Made by a program: the position numbers and the translations under genes. Of a stretch of 12,775 nucleotides of DNA, positions 7,159 to 12,697 are shown in pieces. The DNA lies in the NCBI GenBank assembly GCA_026712605.1, contig JAPORL010000208.1, forward strand, positions 1 to 12,775. The letters run 5' to 3'. Below the pieces are notes generated by a model that saw only the letters and a list, made by a program, of their open reading frames with translations, was not told the DNA's origin and searched no databases. This DNA comes from Pseudobdellovibrionaceae bacterium (GTDB lineage Bacteria; Bdellovibrionota; Bdellovibrionia; Bdellovibrionales; UBA1609). Positions within the stretch are counted from its first letter, which is position 1, and each line of letters opens with the position of its first letter.

Positions 7159-7665
7159 ATGATCATTAGCAACAAATCTTTTAAAGAGTTTTTTCATAAA
7201 GAGCTATCTCCTTATACTCTACCAATAAATATAAAAAATTATTTAATAAACCTTCTTTATTTTTACCTGAATTCTGAACAATTTTTTGAAAAAAAAGCTG
7301 GTGAAACAAAATTTCACGAAATACAACTCCTAGAATGGTATGAAAAAAGTTTAGTGTCTAATACGCAAGAAAAACTATATCTGTTTAAAAGAATGGGAGA
7401 TTTTAGCTTATATCTTAGTGGCTTTTTTAGACAAGCTATTCGAAAAAAACTGACACACTTAAGCTACTATCAAGAGATGGGTCAATCAGCTTATCATTAT
7501 GTCAGCCAATCCTACCCTCCTAAGTCTAATGTATTTACAGAACTCTCAGGAAAATTTAAAGAACTTTCTGAAATTCTTTTTGTCATACAAAAGCGATCGG
7601 TATTCCAAAATCAAAAAAAATACTTTTTAAACCTAAAAAAGCTTAGTAACAAAAAACTAGTTTAA
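7159..7665 (+). CDS. Unrecognised helical cytoplasmic protein, 168 residues
   Basis: I do not recognise the family with confidence. The protein has no signal peptide, no transmembrane segment, and no cofactor or catalytic motif that I can see. It appears all-helical, with many Phe, Tyr and Leu. The most motif-like segment is LYLFKRMGDFSLYLSGFF (73-90), followed by LSYYQEMGQSAYHYVSQSY (101-119); clusters like these usually mark a conserved core, and I have a vague memory of similar sequences in myxobacterial or Bdellovibrio-like genomes. The basic C-terminus (FQNQKKYFLNLKKLSNKKLV) is probably variable. It is divergent from grpE and shares its intergenic region. There is no Shine-Dalgarno before the ATG, and a TATAAC (7145-7150) is so close that a leaderless message is possible. 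Coding character is clear from the length, from the protein's composition, and from the absence of a competing gene. Confidence 0.75.
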   Translation: MIISNKSFKEFFHKELSPYTLPINIKNYLINLLYFYLNSEQFFEKKAGETKFHEIQLLEWYEKSLVSNTQEKLYLFKRMGDFSLYLSGFFRQAIRKKLTHLSYYQEMGQSAYHYVSQSYPPKSNVFTELSGKFKELSEILFVIQKRSVFQNQKKYFLNLKKLSNKKLV

Positions 7666-7736
7666 TACTATTATCAAAGAAATTATATGCCTAACTTTCT
7701 AAAGCTGTTAATCGGCCTAAAGATAATAAAAAAATT

Positions 7737-7838
7737 TCAGACATGCCTTTTGCCATAAAGCGATCTATATTCGTTATTCAGTTCAAATCCGAACTCAATT
7801 TCAAGCTTTTTTATTGCCTTTAAAAGAAATGAATAAAT
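7737..7838 (-). pseudogene. Degenerate, inverted fourth copy of the dispersed coding repeat
   Basis: The minus strand is open between stops here and reads IYSFLLKAIKKLEIEFGFEL, then NNEYRSLYGKRHV and TGA. It shares GAGTTCGGATTTG (7796-7784) exactly with the copy at the right window end, and AAAAGCTTG just upstream of it. Between these two blocks it is 15 bases (five codons) shorter than that copy, an in-frame difference. It has no start codon or ribosome site, so it is a fragment. The family is not one I recognise. Confidence 0.5.
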
Positions 7839-7863
7839 TTAATCTTTTATGGAAACTTATGTA

Positions 7864-7869
7864 TATAAT
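7864..7869 (+). promoter_or_regulatory. Probable -10 element of the tatB-tatC operon
   Basis: A perfect TATAAT lies about 60 bases before tatB, preceded by TG two bases upstream (nearly an extended -10). The -35 region (ATCTTT, 7842-7847) is weak. No other promoter-like site lies closer to the gene. Confidence 0.45.
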
Positions 7870-7927
7870 TCCCATTATCAATAAAAAAAGAGTTAAAAAA
7901 CAAAAAAAAATGATTTAAACTGAGTGA

Positions 7928-8197
7928 ATGTTTGGTTTAGGTTTTACAGAAATTTTATTATTGATATTAGTAGCTTTTTTAGTTTTTGGTCCAAAGCAAT
8001 TTCCACTTATAGCAAAAAATTTCATAAAGCTTTTAAATGAATTAAAAACAGCTTTCTTTGATATCAGATCAGAAATTTATGATGTAAAAACTGAAGCTAA
8101 TAAGCAAATCCATCAAATTCAAGATAACTTTCAAAAAGAGTTTAAGTCTATTGAAAAACCAAAAAAGAAAGAAAATTCAAATCATAGAAAAAAATAG
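7928..8197 (+). CDS. tatB: TatA/TatB-family component of the twin-arginine translocase, TatB-like
   Basis: The Tat system exports folded proteins with twin-arginine signals across the inner membrane; TatB works with TatC in substrate binding. The 89-residue protein has the family layout: a transmembrane helix (about 4-20, GFTEILLLILVAFLVF), the hinge FGPKQFP (20-26), an amphipathic helix (27-60, AKNFIKLLNELKTAFFDI) and a charged tail. Glu8 and the Pro22/Pro26 hinge follow E. coli TatB (GFSE...LGPQRLP) rather than TatA, which has Gln8 and FGTKK; hence TatB-like. It is shorter than E. coli TatB, so a dual-function TatA/B role cannot be excluded. The ATG has only a poor Shine-Dalgarno. tatC starts 11 bases downstream. 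No second tatA-type gene is in the window. Confidence 0.88.
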   Translation: MFGLGFTEILLLILVAFLVFGPKQFPLIAKNFIKLLNELKTAFFDIRSEIYDVKTEANKQIHQIQDNFQKEFKSIEKPKKKENSNHRKK

Positions 8198-8208
8198 TTT
8201 TTAATTTT

Positions 8209-8925
8209 ATGGATTCAAAAAAATTAAGCTTATTAGATCATCTCACAGAATTAAGACAAAGAATCATAAAATGTCTTCTAGCTTTGCTATTAGGTTTTAT
8301 TGTCTCTTATTTTTTTAGTAAGGATATTTTAGAAATTATCAGTCAGCCTATTAAATCTTATTTAACAGCAACTAATGGAAGTTTGATTTTTATTTCACCT
8401 TTTGAAAAATTTTCTTCCTATCTTTGGGTCAGTTTGTGTTCTGGCTTTATTTTATCAAGTCCTTTTTTATTTTATCAAGTTTGGAAATTTATTTCCCCTG
8501 GACTTTATAAAAAAGAAAAAAAATGGTCTCTATTATTTGTAACTTTTAGCACTTTGCTTTTTTTAGCTGGAATTTTATTTGTCTATTTTATAGTCTACCC
8601 ACTATCTTTTCGTTTTCTTTTACAATTTGGAGGAGAAAATGAACTCCCTTATATCTCTTTAAAGCCTTATCTATCTTTTTTTCTAAAAACAGCAATAGTT
8701 TTTGGATTGATCTTTGAAGCGCCTCTTATTTTATTTAGTCTGCTAAAGTTAAATATCACCAATGTCAAGCAATTAAAAAAAGCTCGTCCTTATGTGATTG
8801 TATTTATAGCTTTTTTATCAGCTATGATAACTCCACCAGATATCTTCAGTATGCTCTTTATGATGGCTCCTCTTTATATATTATTTGAAGCTTCTATTTG
8901 GATAAGCCAAAATTTTAAAGCTTAA
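8209..8925 (+). CDS. tatC: TatC, twin-arginine translocase core subunit
   Basis: TatC is the multispanning inner-membrane receptor for twin-arginine signal peptides. The 238-residue sequence shows the cytoplasmic N-terminal signature LLDHLTELRQRI (8-19), then six hydrophobic segments (about 19-37, 70-90, 106-130, 153-175, 193-208, 212-230). Known functional residues are kept at the same numbers as in E. coli: Phe94 in YQVWKFISPGLY, Glu103 in the following KKEKK loop (signal-peptide binding), and Glu170 in FGLIFEAP. The motifs KKARPYV and ITPPDIFS are also present. The length is normal. It lies 11 bases after the tatB-like gene and forms an operon with it; no Shine-Dalgarno is seen before its ATG, so translation probably depends on the upstream gene. 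It converges on the large hydrolase gene with 47 bases between them. Confidence 0.96.
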   Translation: MDSKKLSLLDHLTELRQRIIKCLLALLLGFIVSYFFSKDILEIISQPIKSYLTATNGSLIFISPFEKFSSYLWVSLCSGFILSSPFLFYQVWKFISPGLYKKEKKWSLLFVTFSTLLFLAGILFVYFIVYPLSFRFLLQFGGENELPYISLKPYLSFFLKTAIVFGLIFEAPLILFSLLKLNITNVKQLKKARPYVIVFIAFLSAMITPPDIFSMLFMMAPLYILFEASIWISQNFKA

Positions 8926-8972
8926 TTAAAATTTTTTTATTTTAAAAAATCTCTAAATAAAAAAGCGTAAAA
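8926..8972. terminator. AT-only hairpin between convergent tatC and hydrolase genes (weak)
   Basis: TTAAAAT and ATTTTAA flank a run of T, giving a seven-pair A/T-only stem near 8927-8946 between two converging stops. There is no G+C-rich stem, so if it ends transcription it does so weakly. Nothing else is seen in the gap. Confidence 0.25.
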
Positions 8973-11708
8973 TTATTCAGGAAGAGTGGGAAGAAGTTGA
9001 GAGTTTAAGCTTTTCCAATCTTTAATAATTTGTTGAAGATATACGCTGTTTTCCTCTAAAGTTTGTTTAGTAAATTTTGGAATATTTAAAAAATAATCCA
9101 CAACATGGATAGATTGCTCAGACAAAGCTGGATAAGGTAACAATTCATTGTATTTTTCTACTAATTTAACTTTTTTTATAAAAATTTCTTGTTTCTCCGC
9201 TTCTTTTTGAGCTAGGATTTGTGAGAACTTTTCACTTTCAGCATATAAACCTTGAGGTTCATAAAGCTCTTTAACTAAATCTTCCGCCTCTTCTTTAAAA
9301 ATTTTATCTGATCGGATCGCTTGAATAATTTTTTGCTTTAATTCTTTCCTATTTTGTAAAAAAGTATCATACCTTTTATTAAACTCATCAATTATTGGAC
9401 GGTAAGCTACTAAATGATTATGCACGGTTTGTAAACTCAAGTCCCCTGTCTCTAAAGCTTTTAAAGATTCTTCTTCTAGTTTATCTTCCATTTTCTCAGT
9501 AAAAGCATAGAGATCTGAAAACTCTTTTTCGCTCTTTTCAAAATCTTCTTTCAAAATATCAGGATAAGATATAAAAGCTTCTTCTATTAATAATTTAAGC
9601 CTCTTTATAAGATTTCTTATTTTATCTAAATTAACTTTAAAAGTTTTACCTAAAGAAGAAATTTCTTTTATTAAAATTTTGTTTTTCTTATCCAATTCTT
9701 CTCTTTGTTTAATATTTGTCTTAATTAACTGAATTCGCTGATAGGCCTCGGCGGCGGAGTCTTTAGCGTAAAAACTAAAGTCATCAATGGAAGGTATATA
9801 CATTTCTTTAATTTGATCTCTTAATGACTTTACCTCTTCAAGATAGGTTTTTATTGTTTTTATATCTTTAACAGAAAGATAAGGATATTTCTCTAAAAGA
9901 GATTTAAATTCTGGATTTTCATCTGATGATTTAATAATATCTTTTGTAAAAATCTTTCTATATTTCTTTCCTTTTTGAACAGAAATCTGTGTGAAAAATT
10001 TTGAAATATGATTTTGAGCTTCAGCCCATGTCTCTGCTTTTAAAATATCATGAATAAAGGAACTATTTGAAAAATGTTTTTGAACAAGTTTCAGTTGTTC
10101 TTTAAAATTAGAAAAATCAGTTTTTAATTTATCTTGAAAATTTTGAGGAATTGTTTCGCCAGATTCCGAAGCTTTAAACAAGATGGCTTTTTCTAATGCT
10201 TTTTCTAAAACCCTAGATAAATGAGAAGCAGGAGAAAATTCATAGAAATCTTCTTCTAAAGAGTTTATTTTTTCCTGAAATTTTTTTGCAATATTCCTAT
10301 AATACTCTGTTTTAATAGATTTTATAGTATAAGTTTGTTTTGTCCATTCTCTAAAAGATAAATCATTCGCCCAAAGTTGAAGAATATTTAACATATCAAA
10401 TAAAGGTGTGTTTTTAGATTGTTTAAGAGCTTTTAAATCAGAGGAATGTTGCTTTTTAATAAAGTTAAACGCTAGTTCAAAATTTATAGGATATTTTCCC
10501 TCATAACCTAAGTAATCAGATAAAAGATGTCCCACTCTTTGCTCTTTTTTTATATCATTAGACATAATAAGCGGAAGATTTTTTAAATAGTGAGCTTCTA
10601 AATTTTCTAAAGAATCATAGTATTGATGAAAAAGATCCTCAAAACCTACATATACCATAGGATCGCCTTGTCCCACTATCATAAGGGCTGGTAAAAAGTC
10701 TTTTCCTTTATTATCAGGAATCTTATCCTCTAATTGAGCTATAGTTAAAGACGAAAAAAATTGTCCAACAGGACTTGTCTTTCCATCTAAAACCATTTCT
10801 TGAAAAATATTTATATCATTTGGCGCTACTCGATCTAGACTGTTTAAGGCTGATTGTTTTCTTTGAAAATAAGCTTGTTTCTTTTTGTGAAGACTTTGAC
10901 CGGGAGCTGGATCTATAGCTGGAGAAGTTATGATTAATCCTTTCAAATTATTGTGAAAAAATCCAGACTCTCTTTCTCCTGTCATCTGCATAATACGATG
11001 GGCAAAAGTACCCCCCCAACTATGCCCCCAAACAAAAACTGGCACATCAGGATGAATATATTGTTTAGAAAAATCTCCTAAAGCTAACATTTCTTGATCA
11101 AGAGTTCCCATAAAATCTCTAGGTCCTTCTCCGTGCCATGGTAAATCAGGGGAGATAACAGCAATATTATATTTTTGAAAATGATTAATTATAGCTTCAG
11201 CGACATGCCCTCCTGTAGATTTTGTACCTCCTCCATGAAGAAATAAAATAGCGGCACTTAAACTAGGTCCAATCAGCCATTTTTTTTGAGCCTCTAAATT
11301 GTCTATTAAACCTTCCTTGCTAAAGCTAACATTTGTTTCTAAAGATTGACCCTGTGATTCATATTGAGCTCTTACTATAACAGCAGAGCCTGTAGCTGGA
11401 AATTTAACCAAATGAAACCCTTGGCTTTCCCTTAAACGATGGCTGATAAAAGAAACATTCTCTGGAAGAAAAGGAAATAAGCTAGGAGGATTGGGAGATC
11501 TAGAGCTCCAGTGCCTTTCTAATTGAGTTTCCTCTATAATATCTCTAAATTTTGGTAAATTATGAAATTTATCTGCAGTAAAAGCAGACACAACTTGAGC
11601 CGATCTTAAAGAACTTTTAAAAACTTTTTCACAATCTTTACTAGCTAAAACAGTATTTGAAAAATAAAAAAATAAAAAAAATCCCTTAAAAATTAGAAAA
11701 TTTTCCAT
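8973..11708 (-). CDS. Exported alpha/beta hydrolase fused to a long helical/coiled-coil region
   Basis: Numbering is from the ATG at 11708 (911 residues). Residues 1-22 (NFLIFKGFFLFFYFSNTVLA) form a Sec-type signal peptide with probable cleavage after VLA. Residues about 100-420 are an alpha/beta hydrolase: the oxyanion strand LFLHGGG (155-161), SPDLPWHGEG (186-195), the nucleophile elbow GHSWGG (Ser230), an acid in IVGQGDP (Asp349) and His394 in RVGHLLSDY. This suggests a secreted or periplasmic esterase, lipase or peptidase; the substrate cannot be told. Residues about 430-911 are helical with long charged coiled-coil stretches and match no domain I know. The family is usually about 300 residues, so the extension is unusual. 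An in-frame TTG at 11723 would add MRKSI but has no ribosome site; the ATG has GAGAAAG six bases upstream. It stands alone, converging on tatC. The signal lacks a twin-arginine motif. Confidence 0.85.
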   Translation of the reverse strand: MENFLIFKGFFLFFYFSNTVLASKDCEKVFKSSLRSAQVVSAFTADKFHNLPKFRDIIEETQLERHWSSRSPNPPSLFPFLPENVSFISHRLRESQGFHLVKFPATGSAVIVRAQYESQGQSLETNVSFSKEGLIDNLEAQKKWLIGPSLSAAILFLHGGGTKSTGGHVAEAIINHFQKYNIAVISPDLPWHGEGPRDFMGTLDQEMLALGDFSKQYIHPDVPVFVWGHSWGGTFAHRIMQMTGERESGFFHNNLKGLIITSPAIDPAPGQSLHKKKQAYFQRKQSALNSLDRVAPNDINIFQEMVLDGKTSPVGQFFSSLTIAQLEDKIPDNKGKDFLPALMIVGQGDPMVYVGFEDLFHQYYDSLENLEAHYLKNLPLIMSNDIKKEQRVGHLLSDYLGYEGKYPINFELAFNFIKKQHSSDLKALKQSKNTPLFDMLNILQLWANDLSFREWTKQTYTIKSIKTEYYRNIAKKFQEKINSLEEDFYEFSPASHLSRVLEKALEKAILFKASESGETIPQNFQDKLKTDFSNFKEQLKLVQKHFSNSSFIHDILKAETWAEAQNHISKFFTQISVQKGKKYRKIFTKDIIKSSDENPEFKSLLEKYPYLSVKDIKTIKTYLEEVKSLRDQIKEMYIPSIDDFSFYAKDSAAEAYQRIQLIKTNIKQREELDKKNKILIKEISSLGKTFKVNLDKIRNLIKRLKLLIEEAFISYPDILKEDFEKSEKEFSDLYAFTEKMEDKLEEESLKALETGDLSLQTVHNHLVAYRPIIDEFNKRYDTFLQNRKELKQKIIQAIRSDKIFKEEAEDLVKELYEPQGLYAESEKFSQILAQKEAEKQEIFIKKVKLVEKYNELLPYPALSEQSIHVVDYFLNIPKFTKQTLEENSVYLQQIIKDWKSLNSQLLPTLPE

Positions 11709-11714
11709 AATAGA

Positions 11715-11721
11715 CTTTCTC
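11715..11721 (-). promoter_or_regulatory. Shine-Dalgarno-like site favouring the ATG start of the hydrolase
   Basis: The minus strand reads GAGAAAG, six bases, then ATG (11708-11706). The alternative TTG at 11723-11721 overlaps this site and has no purine-rich sequence before it. Confidence 0.4.
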
Positions 11722-11769
11722 AATTAAGAATGACAAACTAAGGTTTTTCAGAAAAACTTACAAGCCAAT

Positions 11770-11784
11770 GTAAGAATTTCTTAC
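11770..11784. promoter_or_regulatory. 15-bp palindrome upstream of the hydrolase gene, possible operator
   Basis: GTAAGAA-T-TTCTTAC is a perfect dyad with seven-base arms, about 60 bases before the hydrolase start. Its form and position fit a binding site for a dimeric regulator. No second copy was noticed in the window. Confidence 0.35.
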
Positions 11785-11827
11785 GAAAATTTTTTCATAG
11801 ATTTTGTTACAAGCAAATAGCTTTTCT

Positions 11828-11850
11828 TAATTTATAATAATTATAAATTA
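11828..11850. repeat. 23-bp perfect AT-only palindrome
   Basis: The arms TAATTTATAAT (11828-11838) and ATTATAAATTA (11840-11850) are exact reverse complements around a single A. It contains TATAAT on both strands and may be a bidirectional -10 region, a regulator site or simple AT-rich sequence. It lies between the hydrolase gene and the repeat remnants. Confidence 0.4.
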
Positions 11851-11884
11851 TATTTATTTTAAATTAAAAAGGCTTTTTTTAAGG

Positions 11885-11965
11885 TTTTTAAGCTTTATTT
11901 ACGTGCATTTAAGGCTTTTTATTAAAAACTTACAAGATACAAAGTTCAAAACGAGTTTGGATTTG
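11885..11965 (+). repeat. Dispersed repeat, copy 1
   Basis: This copy contains TTTTTAAGCTTTATTTA at its start and the most conserved block at 11938-11965, which begins TACAAAGTTCAAAACGAG. That block matches copy 3 (12748-12775) at 27 of 28 bases; the one difference, T for C, is synonymous in the common frame. The copies are in direct orientation and about 810 bases apart. Confidence 0.75.
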
Positions 11966-12014
11966 ACAACAAGGTGACTGAAAATCACTATGTGGAAAAC
12001 CGCATTTACCGAGT

Positions 12015-12090
12015 TCTTGAACTTTATTTATTCCTATTTAAGTTTCTTGATTAAAAACTTATAAGAAGACTTAAAACGTCAGATTTGAAA
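12015..12090 (+). repeat. Dispersed repeat, copy 2 (more diverged)
   Basis: It aligns with copy 1 without gaps over the first 45 or so bases (CTTTATTTA, then ATTTAAG, then GATTAAAAACTTA) and then diverges with small indels, keeping AAAACG and AGATTTGA. It lies 129 bases after copy 1 in the same orientation and ends close to the stop of the convergent lipoprotein gene. Confidence 0.6.
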
Positions 12091-12103
12091 CTTCAAAAAA
12101 AGT

Positions 12104-12541
12104 TTATTTAACTGAATTTTTGATTATATCCAAAGCTTTTTGCGCCCGAGTTTTAATTTCAATCAGCTGGTCTCTGCCTCTTATGGCTCTTTCTTCAGCC
12201 TCTTTTGCTTTTTTGGCATCTTCTCCAGCGAAATTTAAGGCTGAAATGGCATCTCTAACAAGCCGATATGCCTGCTTAGCCTCTATGACATAAGATTTTA
12301 ATAGCTTTTCTTGTCCCTTAATGATGTCAAGGTTTTCAACAGGACTAGGGTCAGGCTGAACATTGTCTATTTCAAACCTTTGCCTTAAGCTTATAGCGTT
12401 TTTTTCAATAAGCTCTATTTCTTCTAAAATAGATTCAGCCTCACTTAAAATAGGCTTTTCAGTACTTACAAATTTTTCATTTTTTTGCGACTCAAAACAA
12501 GAAACAAAAAACACAGCAAAACTTAACAATAAATATTTCAT
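12104..12541 (-). CDS. Small lipoprotein with a helical, Glu/Lys-rich body
   Basis: The product has 145 residues. Residues 1-15 (MKYLLLSFAVFFVSC) form a signal peptide with a lipobox-like end FVSC; Phe at the -3 place is allowed but not the commonest residue, so lipidation of Cys15 is likely rather than certain. The rest is predicted helical: ILSEAESILEEIELIEKNA (31-49), a Pro-rich break (QPDPSP), then EAKQAYRLVRDAISAL and EDAKKAKEAEERAIRGRD, an Ala/Glu/Lys-rich coiled coil. No known family is evident. The shape suggests a small envelope or structural lipoprotein. The ATG has AAAGGAG six bases upstream, and a consensus-like promoter lies before it. The 3' half is about 41% G+C by my count, above its neighbours, and the gene lies between direct copies of the dispersed repeat; both may point to a separate history. 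Confidence 0.8.
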   Translation of the reverse strand: MKYLLLSFAVFFVSCFESQKNEKFVSTEKPILSEAESILEEIELIEKNAISLRQRFEIDNVQPDPSPVENLDIIKGQEKLLKSYVIEAKQAYRLVRDAISALNFAGEDAKKAKEAEERAIRGRDQLIEIKTRAQKALDIIKNSVK

Positions 12542-12565
12542 AATCTCTCCTTTGCTAAAAGCTCA

Positions 12566-12594
12566 AATTTAATTCAAAGCTTTTTTTTTGTCAA
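12566..12594 (-). promoter_or_regulatory. Sigma70-type promoter of the small lipoprotein gene
   Basis: On the minus strand a perfect TTGACA (12594-12589) is followed after 17 bases by TAAATT (12571-12566, four of six consensus bases), giving a short leader with the Shine-Dalgarno AAAGGAG. The -35 overlaps one arm of the inverted repeat at 12593-12625, which could therefore also act as an operator. Confidence 0.6.
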
Positions 12595-12630
12595 TCAGCC
12601 TCTTAAAGGCTTTGACTGGCTGATTTTTTT
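12593..12630 (+). terminator. Intrinsic terminator-like hairpin, plus-strand direction
   Basis: AATCAGCC (12593-12600) pairs with GGCTGATT (12618-12625) around a 17-base loop, and seven T end at 12630. A second AGCC/GGCT pairing (12597-12600 with 12608-12611) competes within it. Read on the plus strand it has the stem plus T-run form. In the minus direction the stem is followed by GACAAAAA, so it would not terminate there. No intact plus-strand gene precedes it. Confidence 0.55.
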
Positions 12631-12697
12631 GCTTGATATTTTTTTTTCGCTTAAATAGCAACTGTAAATTGCTTCCTAACTAAAAACATGCCCTAAA
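12631..12697. other. Short AT-rich gap before repeat copy 3
   Basis: Nothing recognisable apart from T-runs and scattered stops in all frames. Confidence 0.4.

Larger units (their letters stand above)
7666..7927. other. 262-base gap between the 168-residue protein gene and tatB: no intact gene, holds a gene-family remnant and the tat promoter
   Basis: No intact gene is visible. A plus-strand frame (about 7695-7820) encodes some 42 residues without a plausible start or ribosome site. The minus strand holds the remnant described separately (7737-7838). The right part (7840-7927) is AT-rich upstream sequence of tatB. No intrinsic terminator for the preceding gene was found. Confidence 0.5.
11863..12112 (+). 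pseudogene. Remnant of an unrecognised repeat-containing protein gene (two tandem units, with stops)
   Basis: In a single frame the plus strand reads KAFFKVFKLYLRAFKAFY, stop (TAA 11929-11931), KLTRYKVQNEFGFDNKV, TENHYVENRIYRVLELYL, FLFKFLD, stop (TAA 12052-12054), KLIRRLKTSDLKLQKKFI, stop. The segment between the first two stops is 40 codons long and reads like real protein. Two units, LYLRAFKAFYxKL and LYLFLFKFLDxKL, begin exactly 129 bases (43 codons) apart. At both internal stops the related sequence at the right end of the window has CAA (Gln), so a C-to-T change explains each one. There is no start codon or ribosome site. I do not know the family. A non-coding repeat is the alternative, but the frame and indel pattern argue for decayed coding sequence. 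Confidence 0.5.

Noticed and set aside
7777..7793. tRNA T-arm-like sequence (TTCAG-TTCAAAT-CCGAA)
   Set aside because: One stem mismatch, and no acceptor, D or anticodon arm can be folded upstream. The same bases are explained by the reverse complement of the dispersed repeat.
7695..7820. Plus-strand frame of about 42 codons in the gap before tatB
   Set aside because: No start with a ribosome site, no recognisable homology, and it overlaps the better supported minus-strand remnant.
12363..12572. Plus-strand ORF of 69 residues over the small lipoprotein gene
   Set aside because: Antisense to a gene with clear signal peptide, Shine-Dalgarno and promoter; Ser/Ile/Phe-rich shadow product.
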